This document shows positions 53,548-62,410 of a stretch of 64,000 nt of DNA, piece after piece. Made by a program: the position numbers and the translations under genes. Position 1 is the first letter of the stretch; every line of letters starts with the position of its first letter. Below the pieces are notes generated by a model. The model had not been told where the DNA came from and searched no databases. It saw nothing but the letters and a program-made list of their open reading frames with translations. The DNA is from Chryseolinea soli. GTDB lineage: Bacteria > Bacteroidota > Bacteroidia > Cytophagales > Cyclobacteriaceae. The stretch covers positions 7,068,001-7,132,000 of the forward strand of contig NZ_CP032382.1 in NCBI RefSeq assembly GCF_003589925.1. The letters are read 5' to 3'.

Positions 53548-54732
53548 TCAATTCCGGATGATCTCTACTTCGATCCTGTCGTTGGCGTTGGCGTTCTCGT
53601 AGATGGCCAGCATGGCTCCATAGCCCTTGGTGGCAATGCGGTTGGGCGCGATGCCTTTGCTTACCAGGTAGGCCTTTACTATCTCGGCTTGTTGCCGGGA
53701 TAGTTCAGTGGCTGAGCCGTGCGTGGCACGATTGTTTGCAGGGTCAAGCGCAAAGAAGTTGGCGCTGCTGCCTTTGGTGATGATTTCTCCGGACGCATCG
53801 CTTTGCGTGTGACCAAACAGTCTGATCTTACAACGCGGATTGGCCATGAAATTTACCAACTCCAAAAGTTCGGCTTCCGAAGCAGGTGTGAGGATGGCAG
53901 AGTGCTCAAAGAATTTTATATGCTCGAGTTCGATATAGTCGCCGCGGTTGACGGGAACAAGTTTTATGGGGACGATCACTTCCTGCTCCTCTCCTATCGA
54001 TGCACCTTTGATACTTTTTAAAGGATCGGCAAAATTGATCGTCCGCTTTGCCAGCTTATAACCGATCAGGTTACATACTACCACCAGCTTGCCCGTGGCG
54101 GGGGCGGGAACGGAAACCTTTTCGTTGGCCGGGTACTGCTCCACCCGATCGTCTGGTTCTTTGTCCAACAGGTGTACAGGTCCGGATACCGATGTGTTAG
54201 CAGTACCACTGGTCAATTGAAAGACAAATGTTTTTACGGGAAGTGCGACAGCGGTGGAGAGCGTGTCGGTGGCCGGTGCCTTGCCGATGGCCGCGGTGTC
54301 TGCCGCTGGCTGTTCGTCGATGGGCACGTTGCCCGTGTCGTGGGCTTCCTGTCTTTCTGCTTCCGCTGTGGACTCTGCTACGCCACTGCCTTCGAGCGGA
54401 CCGTTGTAGATCCAGGCCTTTTTGAATTCCGTTTCGAGTCTTAGCCGGTAGGTCGTTTCGCGGGCTTGCTGTTTGTCTTTTGTTACCCTTACATAGACGT
54501 AATACAACTTGCGGTTCGCGTTGAAGGCATAGCGCGCCGGAAAGTTAAGTTCGTGCACATGGGTTGTGAAATGTTCGGCATTTGACTGTGAGGCAAACCC
54601 TCCGACAACTACATAATAGTAAGGATATGATTGGCCCTGGGCCTGTGAACGGTTTATGGCAACCGTTGCAAACATGACTACTATAAAGAAAGCGTTCCGT
54701 ATCCCGGAAACCTTAAGCCTGATCCACTTCAT
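53548..54732 (-). CDS. SPOR-domain and OmpA-domain fusion protein
   Basis: 394 residues. A signal peptide (NAFFIVVMFATVAINRSQAQ) is followed by a SPOR-like domain at about 36-110 (YYYVVVGGFASQSNAEHF, ARYAFNANRKLYYVYV), then a low-complexity linker rich in Ala, Glu and Thr, and an OmpA-like peptidoglycan-binding domain at about 265-394 (FFEHSAILTPASEAELLELV, LFGHTQSDASG, LSRQQAEIVKAYLVSKGI). Both ends bind peptidoglycan, so it likely tethers the outer membrane or a septal complex to the wall. A perfect -7 sequence (TAGCTTTG on the minus strand, 54741-54748) lies 9 bp before the start; this may mean a shorter start or a leaderless transcript. Confidence 0.85.
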   Translation of the reverse strand: MKWIRLKVSGIRNAFFIVVMFATVAINRSQAQGQSYPYYYVVVGGFASQSNAEHFTTHVHELNFPARYAFNANRKLYYVYVRVTKDKQQARETTYRLRLETEFKKAWIYNGPLEGSGVAESTAEAERQEAHDTGNVPIDEQPAADTAAIGKAPATDTLSTAVALPVKTFVFQLTSGTANTSVSGPVHLLDKEPDDRVEQYPANEKVSVPAPATGKLVVVCNLIGYKLAKRTINFADPLKSIKGASIGEEQEVIVPIKLVPVNRGDYIELEHIKFFEHSAILTPASEAELLELVNFMANPRCKIRLFGHTQSDASGEIITKGSSANFFALDPANNRATHGSATELSRQQAEIVKAYLVSKGIAPNRIATKGYGAMLAIYENANANDRIEVEIIRN

Positions 54733-55616
54733 TTGACGCCCAAAGCTAAATAAAACTAAAAAGAATAAAAGTGTTTGGAGATGCTGATTCCGAATATTTC
54801 ATGCGCAGCCATTGGGGGCGAGGAAAAAAACAGGCACGACATTGATAAAGCTGAATAATCATAATATATAAGCGTACTACAAAAACTTCCACTAAAATCT
54901 TTTGCGATCTACAAAGCTCTGAGAGCCGTTAACAACCCTATCGCTACACTTGAGCTGTTTAACAAATCATTACCTATCTTAACACATCATTACCCATCTC
55001 CTGCTCTGTTTGCTCTCGCAAATTGCTTCTTTAATTGACGACCTTGAAAAAAAGTAACCTGGGTTAATCCCATACCCTTTCTATAACATGGCTCATATAT
55101 TCTCATCGTTTACCGTGAGGGCTTGAGTCGATCCAAACCGATAACGTCTCGAACACCCCTTGAGGTCAACGCATTCGGGCGCACGGGAAATAGCTTTGGA
55201 TTTTTGCTTACGGTACTGCACTATATATATGAGTTGAAACATTGCTTCTATATTCATCTCCCTTATGACGATGCTAAATAGCAAGCTTTACCTCACGTTA
55301 AGGCTGGACTACCAATCCAATCAACATCTTCGCAAGTAAGGTATTGCCCGCATTTTAGGGTGTAAGCATAGAAGTTGACGACGCCAAGTCCTTATTTGAC
55401 CATCCTTCGGGGTCCAGCCCATACGTTCGAACCTCATCGACAGGCACTTAATATCCTCAAAATAGGCCCCTGTATGGGCAAACACCTTTGTTGAAGGGAT
55501 CCGGGGTGGCTTTGCGGCGCTATTTTGGGCTTACCCGTGTAGGTATTTCCCCTATTCTCTTCAAAATCATGGTTTTTGATCCATTCTATTTGTACTGTTA
55601 AAACAAAACAAATCTT
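54733..55616. other. Long gene-free stretch with decayed sequence
   Basis: About 880 bp. Tandem near-identical 20-bp units lie at 54961-54998 (aacaaatcattacctatc, then aacacatcattacccatc). Near 55270-55370 the plus strand reads NSKLYLTLRLDYQSNQHLRK, a stop, then GIARILG; this faintly resembles the N-terminal helix of an IstA-type transposase and may be a remnant. No intact gene, tRNA or CRISPR was found. The promoter of the OMP gene at 55617 must lie at its right end. Confidence 0.35.
54961..54998. repeat. Two tandem 20-bp units
   Basis: aacaaatcattacctatctt and aacacatcattacccatctc, 16 of 20 bases or more identical. Could be a binding site pair or a duplication. Confidence 0.5.
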
Positions 55617-56204
55617 ATGAAGAAGTTTACAACAGTCCTTTGCATCATGTTTTTTGCAAGCGTTGGTGCTTTTGCCCAAGGCGTTAGCGGTGGTATCAAA
55701 GCTGGTCTTAACCTGGCCAACCAGACATACTCCAGCAGCGGCTACACCACAAGCCCCAGCTTTTTGCCTGCTCTGCACGGTGGCGTTTACCTGACCGCCA
55801 TGTTCTCGGAACACCTCGGCCTCCAGCCTGAAATTCTTTATTCCGGACAAGGCGCTAAGTCGGGTGATCTCAAACTCAAGATGGCCTATATCAACGTTCC
55901 CGTGTTGGTTCGTTACAACGTAAACAGCCTGTTGAGCTTCCACGCTGGTCCTCAATTTGGTGTCCTCGCATCCGCGAAAGACAAAGATTCCTCTGGCTCG
56001 ACCGACGCCAAGGATCAATTCAAGAGCACCGACGTTAGCGTTGCTGCCGGCATTGGCATTGATCTGCCCATGAAATTGAATTTCTCTTTCCGTTTTGTGA
56101 AAGGTCTTAGCGACATCGCCAACATTGACGACAACACGTACAATGTAAAAGCAAAGAACTACGCCCTCCAGTTTTCGGTAGGCTACAAATTGTTTGGCAA
56201 GTAA
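55617..56204 (+). CDS. Porin-family outer-membrane beta-barrel protein
   Basis: 195 residues with a signal peptide (VLCIMFFASVGAFAQG). The mature part shows the 'outer membrane protein beta-barrel' (OMP_b-brl_2) pattern: GGIKAGLNLANQ, HLGLQPEILYSGQGAK, INVPVLVRYN and AGPQFGVL, ending SVGYKLFGK. It forms an eight-stranded barrel. Gene is followed by a clear terminator. Confidence 0.9.
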   Translation: MKKFTTVLCIMFFASVGAFAQGVSGGIKAGLNLANQTYSSSGYTTSPSFLPALHGGVYLTAMFSEHLGLQPEILYSGQGAKSGDLKLKMAYINVPVLVRYNVNSLLSFHAGPQFGVLASAKDKDSSGSTDAKDQFKSTDVSVAAGIGIDLPMKLNFSFRFVKGLSDIANIDDNTYNVKAKNYALQFSVGYKLFGK

Positions 56205-56257
56205 TTGTGCTCGATCCTCTCGGAAGAGAGGTGAGTATCGTTGATCTGTTAATATGG

Positions 56258-56287
56258 AACGGCCGTGCGTCTTATCGCACGGCCGTT
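56258..56287 (+). terminator. Intrinsic terminator after the OMP gene
   Basis: aacggccgtgcg (56258-56269) and cgcacggccgtt (56276-56287) form a perfect 12-bp stem with a 6-nt loop, followed by TCTATTTTAT. Confidence 0.85.
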
Positions 56288-56401
56288 TCTATTTTATATG
56301 CGTTCCAAAAAATGGCGGCGACGGAAATGCGCTCGTAAGCCCTCCTCCCTGAGAAAAAGATCACAGCATGGCTTGCATGGCCGCTGATCTCAAGCCTGTC
56401 A

Positions 56402-57715
56402 TCAATGAAAGTATACGACAGAAACCATCCGCGCGGAAGAGTCATAATAGATGGCGGCGATGCCGTCGCGGTAGGCGATATAACGCTTGTCCTCGAAACG
56501 AACTACGTGATCCATTTCATAGCAGTCGATAGCGTCGCGGACTACGTTTAGCGGTGGGTCCAGGCGTTGAAAAGAATTTTGCTGTTCGTTCCACGCATAA
56601 TAGAAGTAGTGGTTGAGGCCAGGGCCTTCCATCATCTGCAGAATGGCCGTAGTCACAATCATGCCGATGATACCGGCACCGGCGCCTCCCATACCGTTCT
56701 CATCGTAGTAGTCACCCCATTGAACGATATACTGGCCATCACGCTTCAACACCGCAATCTGTGGCGTGGAGACGTTGGCAGCTTTTAACATGTAGGAAAA
56801 TTTATGTTTGTGATGAATCACGTTCTTGCGACCATAACGGAAGTAGGTGTTGAAATCGGGTTGTGCCGCGGTCAATTCGCTTTTTGCGATCTGGGTGCTG
56901 GTGGCCAGGTCGAAGATGTCGAGTTGAAACTTTTTCTTGGCGTGCAAAATGCGGAATAGTTTTCCATCGATCAGGAACGATCTGAAATCGGCGGCTTCGC
57001 TGGACGCGAGAAACGCTTTAAGGTCAGCAGCACCGGTTTGTGGATCCAGCGTCATCGCATACGTGCGACTTCCCAGATCATAAATAACATAGAGTTTGTC
57101 ATACTTGAATACTTTCACGTGGCTTCTTCCCTGGAATGTGATTTCCGAGGCATCGGTATAAAAATCTACCGGCCCTGCAGCGAGCTCAGGGGCAATGGGT
57201 TGTGGCAGGCGAAAGCGTTTCTCACTCACCACACGCATCCGGTTGATCTCCACCAGGGAAAGTTCACTGCCCATTTCCCTGAACGACACTACAAAAAGGT
57301 TTCCATCCACATAGCTCCCTATTATTTTTCCGTGCAAGAAAAGGGTGTCTGCAGACTCTACCCGCCCTTTTGTGGAATCGTTGTAAATCCATGTCTTCAA
57401 TCGGCGCGAGCGCGATTTTCCTTCGAAGAAATAAAAATATTCGTCGCGACCGAATCGCGCAGCCGTGAACACCTCGGCATCCACCGGATCGGTGGGAAGT
57501 GCCACAGAATCGGCAAGCCACACGGCATGTTGGGAACGCCGTGAATCGTTCGGGATGTCCTTAAACGAAAACAGCAGGCTATCGCCGAGACGGACGGTAG
57601 TGAAGTCCTTTAGCGTGCCCGTGGTGTGATGGGTGTATAAAATTTGCTGGCCTATGGAAAAGAGCGGGCTAAGAAAAACCAGGATAAAGACACCTGGAAA
57701 ACTGCGGATCGTCAT
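56402..57715 (-). CDS. Secreted protein of unknown function
   Basis: 437 residues with a signal peptide (FPGVFILVFLSPLFSIGQQ). The mature chain is predominantly beta with repeating segments of the form RxYxxxFDxxx, such as GKLFRILHAKKKFQLDIFDL, and a Gly-rich hydrophobic turn (NGMGGAGAGIIGMIVTTAI) near 345. It resembles a beta-propeller of the type that stores or binds small ligands, but no family is recognised with confidence. Probably periplasmic. It stands alone between an OMP gene terminator and a divergent small gene. Confidence 0.6.
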   Translation of the reverse strand: MTIRSFPGVFILVFLSPLFSIGQQILYTHHTTGTLKDFTTVRLGDSLLFSFKDIPNDSRRSQHAVWLADSVALPTDPVDAEVFTAARFGRDEYFYFFEGKSRSRRLKTWIYNDSTKGRVESADTLFLHGKIIGSYVDGNLFVVSFREMGSELSLVEINRMRVVSEKRFRLPQPIAPELAAGPVDFYTDASEITFQGRSHVKVFKYDKLYVIYDLGSRTYAMTLDPQTGAADLKAFLASSEAADFRSFLIDGKLFRILHAKKKFQLDIFDLATSTQIAKSELTAAQPDFNTYFRYGRKNVIHHKHKFSYMLKAANVSTPQIAVLKRDGQYIVQWGDYYDENGMGGAGAGIIGMIVTTAILQMMEGPGLNHYFYYAWNEQQNSFQRLDPPLNVVRDAIDCYEMDHVVRFEDKRYIAYRDGIAAIYYDSSARMVSVVYFH

Positions 57716-57832
57716 ATATTGCTAAAAACAGATAAAATTAAAACCGGATATTGACAGGCAACGCCTGCGTCAATGTTAACAAATTTTCAGGATACTCCAC
57801 TTTGATACCCTAGAAGAAATCAATTTCTCTAT

Positions 57833-58378
57833 ATGATTGCATGGTTTGCAACGCTACTGGTAGGCATTTTATCGCTGGCCCTTTCGATGAAAGGGGTTTT
57901 CCAAGGCCGGAAGCCCCTGGCTGTTTTGAAGTTTGAAGAAGGGTCACATGAATTTGAAATCAAAACACCCGGCGATTATTCTATTTCCATTTTTGGGGCT
58001 GGATCGGTCCAGGGCGATACGAATCTTGATATTCAGTTGGTTCTGGATGATCAATGGAGGCTCAGGGTCACCGAAAACAGGATGGCGCCGCGGTTTTCTT
58101 TAGAAGGAAACGTAGGAATTGAATATTGGCGATTTTCAACCACGAAGGCCGGTCGTTGCGTACTGACCCTTGCCAACCTGGAAGATGTGATCGCAAAAGA
58201 TTCCATGCTGTGGTCGAAGGCACAGTTTCAGTCACCCAACGATCATCGCAGGCTAAAACTCCTCGTTGCCCAAAGTGTGGAGCCTTTGCACCGAACACTT
58301 TCTATTGTAGGATTCGTTGTTGGTGGGGCTTTCGTCATCGTCGGACTATTCATGGTTTTGGTGAAGTTAACTTGCTAG
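57833..58378 (+). CDS. Membrane-anchored protein of unknown function
   Basis: 181 residues: a short N-terminal hydrophobic helix (3-18), a beta-rich middle region of about 130 residues (LKFEEGSHEFEIKTPGDYSI, FSTTKAGRCVLTLANLED) and a C-terminal transmembrane helix at about 155-180. The middle probably lies outside the membrane. No similarity was recognised. The minus-strand gene 22 bp away converges on it. Confidence 0.5.
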   Translation: MIAWFATLLVGILSLALSMKGVFQGRKPLAVLKFEEGSHEFEIKTPGDYSISIFGAGSVQGDTNLDIQLVLDDQWRLRVTENRMAPRFSLEGNVGIEYWRFSTTKAGRCVLTLANLEDVIAKDSMLWSKAQFQSPNDHRRLKLLVAQSVEPLHRTLSIVGFVVGGAFVIVGLFMVLVKLTC

Positions 58379-58399
58379 CTCCCTTCTCAATCGCCGTGA

Positions 58400-59134
58400 C
58401 TATCCTTCCACTCCTTCGCTCGTTATGATGATATAGCTTCCCGTCTTTTCAATACGGAAGGATTCGAGGTCAAATGCAAAGTATAAATAGGATCCCGTTC
58501 CCTGATTTCTGATGTCAACAACCTTGACAACGTGCGACGTATAGGCATTAGCCAAATAGCTCTCCAGGTGAAAGAGATAACTACAAAAAACAATGGCCTC
58601 CGCGATGGAAAGGTCTGGGATGATGACGACACTTTCATAAGACTTTTCGCCGGTCTGCGATTCATACGAGATACCGTTCTTGTAGACATACCGCAAGAAT
58701 GAATAATTTTCCGTACCACGTTCTTCCTTCAGCGTTTTTAATAGTCCGAAGGTTCTGGCAAAATATTCCGGGAGGGGCTCCTTGCTTTCTAAGGGTGGAT
58801 ATCTTAATAGGTATGCGTCAAACACATAGCCTTTTGTCTTTTTAAAACTAACCTCAACATAGCTCCCCGACACCATGACCTTATCATTCTCTTTACCCTT
58901 CTCGATCGTTGTGGGCAACGCCTGTATAGAAGCACCAGACTCCGAATAGCCTTGCAGGACCACCTGGTCACCATAACTGAGGCTGCCGATTATTTTCCCA
59001 TTGGGACGATCGCGCACCTGGAGTTTGTTCCTGGCCCAGACGTATAGCGTGTCGCCCGTCTTGAATCTTGCCTGAGCTCTCCCCTCGGCGAGGTGGAGAC
59101 CGATAAAAAAAATGATTAGTAAACAAATTCTCAT
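58400..59134 (-). CDS. Secreted bacterial SH3-domain protein
   Basis: 244 residues with a signal peptide (ICLLIIFFIGLHLAEGRAQ). An SH3_3-like domain is visible at about 27-115 (KTGDTLYVWARNKLQVRDRPNGKI, GYVFDAYLLRYPP). The remaining C-terminal half is of unknown fold. Bacterial SH3 domains bind cell-wall peptides; this may be a wall-associated factor. Confidence 0.65.
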   Translation of the reverse strand: MRICLLIIFFIGLHLAEGRAQARFKTGDTLYVWARNKLQVRDRPNGKIIGSLSYGDQVVLQGYSESGASIQALPTTIEKGKENDKVMVSGSYVEVSFKKTKGYVFDAYLLRYPPLESKEPLPEYFARTFGLLKTLKEERGTENYSFLRYVYKNGISYESQTGEKSYESVVIIPDLSIAEAIVFCSYLFHLESYLANAYTSHVVKVVDIRNQGTGSYLYFAFDLESFRIEKTGSYIIITSEGVEG

Positions 59135-59270
59135 AACAACCCTGCTGGAATAATTCAGGCGGAGCCAATTTAATTATTTCCACGAGTGTTTTCACAGCGA
59201 GACAACGTTTATCTATCGCGGTAATCGTCCGCGACAGCCTTTGTTAATTTTTAGGTGTTGCCTATCGTGA

Positions 59271-59948
59271 TTACATTGTTATTGATGAACGGAGCTTCTC
59301 CTTCATGTCGCTCAGATCAAACGATTCCTGATCATTGAAATTCTCATAGGATGAGGTGATCACGCTGTCCCCCGCCTTTAGTCCATCCAAGACCTCGAAA
59401 TTTTCAGTGTTTTTGCGGCCGAGTTTTACGCGGCGCTTCACCGCACGATGTTCTCGTTGGACAACATACACCCACTCGCCGCCGGTGTCTTTATAAAAGC
59501 CTCCCACCGGGACGAGCAGAGCCTCTACCGGATCGCTAAGCACAATCCTCAGTCGTAGCGTCTTTCCATCCGCAAGATCGGGTGTCTCATCTTTAAAAAT
59601 CATATCCACAGAAAAGCGGCCATTCGTTACTGTAGTGTAAACGTGAGTGATTTCCAATGTGTAGTCGGTGTTGTTCACCGTCGTGGTGGCCGTCAATCCC
59701 ACGGCAATTCGGGAAAAGTAAAGCTCGTCGATGGGGACTTTTACGATCGTTGTGTTCGCGACCGTGTCTTTTGATACTGTTCCGGTTTGAGGAATGAATT
59801 CAGTAAATAGGCCGTAATTTACTGATGAAACGGTCATACGTCCAGGGTCAACACCGCATACATGTACTCTCCTTCTGCTCGCAAAAAACCAATTGTAAAT
59901 TACAAACACGGTTAGCATTGAGATGGCAACCCACATTATCTTCTTCAT
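59271..59948 (-). CDS. Short HlyD-type periplasmic adaptor lacking hairpin and lipoyl regions
   Basis: 225 residues. An N-terminal membrane helix (1-22) is followed by MTVSSVNYGLFTEFIPQTGTV, the start typical of periplasmic adaptors of Bacteroidota ABC/RND systems. The chain then jumps to the distal beta-barrel and membrane-proximal part: RIAVGLTATTTVNNTDYTLE, DMIFKDETPDLADGKTLRLR, VGGFYKDTGGEWVYVVQREH and LGRKNTENFEVLDGLKAGDSVI. The lipoyl domain and the alpha-helical hairpin that normally reach the exit duct (about 180-200 residues) are absent, with no frameshift. It has no transporter genes beside it. It may act with a pump encoded elsewhere, or serve another role. Confidence 0.75.
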   Translation of the reverse strand: MKKIMWVAISMLTVFVIYNWFFASRRRVHVCGVDPGRMTVSSVNYGLFTEFIPQTGTVSKDTVANTTIVKVPIDELYFSRIAVGLTATTTVNNTDYTLEITHVYTTVTNGRFSVDMIFKDETPDLADGKTLRLRIVLSDPVEALLVPVGGFYKDTGGEWVYVVQREHRAVKRRVKLGRKNTENFEVLDGLKAGDSVITSSYENFNDQESFDLSDMKEKLRSSITM

Positions 59949-60308
59949 ATAGCATTGACGTTATCTGAACTCCGGCTCCCCAAAAGCATGCCGGAAAAAT
60001 GAAGGTAAAAATCAGGTTATTCCGATGCGGCTGATCATGTTTTGTTCGGTATTGAACAAACCTGTATCACTTTCAATCATTAAGAACTTCCAGCAGCGTT
60101 GCCTTACCAGGTTGCTGGACAAGAAACCTTCTGAAAGCCGGCCCCGGAAAAAGAAGTCCTCCTCCTATAAAGGGTTGAGTTGAGCATACGAAAAAACATT
60201 AAATTGACTCTCTGATGATCAATCAAGATGAGATATTGTCCAAGCCGGTCTCTTACCGGTTGGGAACCTTGTCTTAAATATCATTAACTTTTGATCACAA
60301 CAAAAAAC
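59949..60308. other. Intergenic region upstream of the epimerase-led cluster
   Basis: 360 bp, AT-rich at the right end; no gene recognised. A hairpin with stem ccagcagc/gttgctgg lies at 60090-60118 and another (agccggt/accggtt) at 60243-60261. A TAACTTTTG sequence just before 60290, one base longer than the -7 consensus, may belong to the promoter of the cluster. Confidence 0.35.
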
Positions 60309-61322
60309 ATGAATATCCGGTCATTATATGAGAAGCTGCTCGAACCCTCGCAGCCGCTTATTGAAAGCATCGCCACCCTGGAGGGTGATATCATTATCCT
60401 TGGGGTAGGTGGAAAAATGGGGCCGTCCCTCGCAAAGCTTGCCAAACGGGCTATTGACCTGGCCGGCATGAACAAGCGGGTTATTGGCGTGGCGCGATTC
60501 TCAGAGCCCGGGCTGGAAGAAGAGCTCCAGCAGCACGGCATCATCACACACCAGGCCGACCTGCTCGACGATGAGGCCCTGCAACGGTTGCCTGACGCGC
60601 AAAATGTTTTGTACCTGGCCGGAACAAAATTCGGGACCACGGGAAAGGAATCCTTTACCTGGGCCATGAACAGTTACCTTCCCGGACGCGTGGCGGAGAA
60701 ATACCAAAAATCGCGCATCGTTGTTTTCTCTACCGGTAATGTCTATCCCTTGGTATCGGTTCAATCGAATGGGCCTAACGAAAGTCACCCAACGCAACCG
60801 GTAGGCGAATATGCGCAGTCGTGCCTGGGCAGGGAACGGGTGTTCCAGTATTTCTCGCAAAAACATCAAACGCCCATCCTTATCTACCGGCTGAACTATG
60901 CCAATGACGTTACCTATGGTGTGCTCGCGGACATTGCGCTGAAGGTCAGAAATCAACAACCCATCGATCTGCGCATGGGATATGTCAACATTATCTGGCA
61001 ACAGGAAGCAAACGAGATCGCCTTGCGTTCACTGCACCACTGTAGCGTACCCGCGAAGATCCTCAACGTTGCAGGACCGGAGAAACTTTCAGTCCGTGAG
61101 CTTGCCGTCGAATTCGGAAAGGTCTTTGGCCTGGAGCCGGTCTTTACAAACCAGGAGCAGGAAACTGCACTGCTCAGCGATGCCTCTGAAATGCGCCGGC
61201 TCTTCGGGGACCCGGCCGTCTCCCTTCGACAAATGATTGAAGTGATTGCCGGCTGGATCGCAGAAGGCGGCAAATTTTTGAACAAACCAACACACTTCCA
61301 GGAACGGGAAGGAAAATTTTAA
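60309..61322 (+). CDS. NAD(P)-dependent epimerase/dehydratase-like protein with altered active site
   Basis: 337 residues of the extended short-chain dehydrogenase family. The nucleotide-binding glycine motif reads LGVGGKMG (31-38) rather than GATGFIG-like. The catalytic YxxxK appears as YAQSC (168-172): the tyrosine is kept but the lysine is replaced by Cys172. The Ser of the triad could be in VVFSTGNVYP near 141. It has the family's substrate-binding C-terminal part (NVAGPEKLSVRELAVEFGKVF). It opens a tight cluster (5 and 9 bp gaps to the next two genes), so its substrate is probably shared with a DapA-like lyase and an amidohydrolase. The start is the ATG at 60309; the TTG at 60291 is less likely. 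Confidence 0.82.
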   Translation: MNIRSLYEKLLEPSQPLIESIATLEGDIIILGVGGKMGPSLAKLAKRAIDLAGMNKRVIGVARFSEPGLEEELQQHGIITHQADLLDDEALQRLPDAQNVLYLAGTKFGTTGKESFTWAMNSYLPGRVAEKYQKSRIVVFSTGNVYPLVSVQSNGPNESHPTQPVGEYAQSCLGRERVFQYFSQKHQTPILIYRLNYANDVTYGVLADIALKVRNQQPIDLRMGYVNIIWQQEANEIALRSLHHCSVPAKILNVAGPEKLSVRELAVEFGKVFGLEPVFTNQEQETALLSDASEMRRLFGDPAVSLRQMIEVIAGWIAEGGKFLNKPTHFQEREGKF

Positions 61323-61327
61323 GCACC

Positions 61328-62401
61328 ATGACCCACCCTACCCTCTCTCCTTCCATCAGCCAATTGCTCCGGGAAGGAACTGTCATACCCGCTCACCCGC
61401 TTGCCTTAACAAAAGAGCGAAGACTCGATGAAAGGCGACAAAAGCTGCTCACCCAATACTACATGGCTTCCGGTGCGGGTGGCGTGGCCGTGGGTGTACA
61501 CACCACGCAATTCGAGATCAGAAAACCTGACGTCAACTTACTTGAACCTGTGCTGCGTCTGGCATCCGAACAGATCCGTGAATCGGATCCCGGCAGGCCT
61601 TTCATCAAAGTCGCCGGCATCGTTGGACCAACTCCACAAGCCCTTCGCGAAGCAGAACTTGCTGTGAAGCATGGCTATCATCTCGGGCTGGTCAGCATGG
61701 GGGGACTGAATGATCAGCGTGAATCTGATCTCATCAAACGACTGACGGCCGTTGCGGAAATCATTCCGGTCTTCGGCTTTTATTTGCAACCTGCTGTCGG
61801 TGGTCGATTGCTCTCGTACGATTTTTGGAAAGACGCTGCGTCGATTCCTAATCTGTACGCGATCAAGGTCGCAGCTTTCAATCGTTATCAAACATTGGAC
61901 GTAGTGAGGGCCGTATGCGCATCACCCCGGCACAATGATATTGCGTTGTATACCGGAAATGATGACAACATCGTCGCCGACTTGCTCACCACCTATCGCT
62001 TTGATGTCAACGGAGAGCAGATTGAAAAAAGATTTGTCGGCGGACTTCTTGGGCACTGGGCGGTCTGGACGGGGGCCGCGGTGAAATTGCTGAACTATAT
62101 TAAACAATCCGGAAATGATAACGGCGTGGTCAGCGAGCTGCTAAGTGTGGGCATAAAAGTAACCGATATGAACGCGGCGATCTTTGATTCCGCCAACGCT
62201 TTTCACGGCTGCATCCCCGGGATCCATGAAGTGCTGCGCAGACAGGGACTACTGGAAGGCACCTGGTGCTTGAACCCGGAAGAAAAATTATCGCCGGGAC
62301 AATTGGAAGAGATCGATCGTGTGTGTCATGCCTACCCGGGGCTAACCGACGACGAACAGGTCAAACATTTTCTTGAAAAAGCGTTTTCGCATCCTCATTA
62401 A
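61328..62401 (+). CDS. Dihydrodipicolinate-synthase-family protein (DapA-like lyase)
   Basis: 357 residues, longer than DapA (about 290). The Schiff-base lysine is Lys180 in NLYAIKVAAFN and the assisting tyrosine Tyr152 in FGFYLQPAVGG; the GGVAVGVHTT segment near 51 is the DapA substrate-binding loop with Thr-Thr. It probably catalyses an aldol-type condensation or cleavage of a keto acid. True DapA is elsewhere. Nearest relatives act on sialic acid, hydroxyproline or sugar acids, but the substrate cannot be read from the sequence. Together with the epimerase and the amidohydrolase it forms a small catabolic operon. Confidence 0.85.
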   Translation: MTHPTLSPSISQLLREGTVIPAHPLALTKERRLDERRQKLLTQYYMASGAGGVAVGVHTTQFEIRKPDVNLLEPVLRLASEQIRESDPGRPFIKVAGIVGPTPQALREAELAVKHGYHLGLVSMGGLNDQRESDLIKRLTAVAEIIPVFGFYLQPAVGGRLLSYDFWKDAASIPNLYAIKVAAFNRYQTLDVVRAVCASPRHNDIALYTGNDDNIVADLLTTYRFDVNGEQIEKRFVGGLLGHWAVWTGAAVKLLNYIKQSGNDNGVVSELLSVGIKVTDMNAAIFDSANAFHGCIPGIHEVLRRQGLLEGTWCLNPEEKLSPGQLEEIDRVCHAYPGLTDDEQVKHFLEKAFSHPH

Positions 62402-62410
62402 ATTTACTTC

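Noticed and set aside
55093..55284. 63-residue minus-strand frame in the long gap
   Set aside because: No family resemblance and no promoter or start signal.
55415..55445. gttcgaacc resembling a tRNA T-loop
   Set aside because: The flanking bases do not form the T-stem or acceptor stem; no cloverleaf possible.
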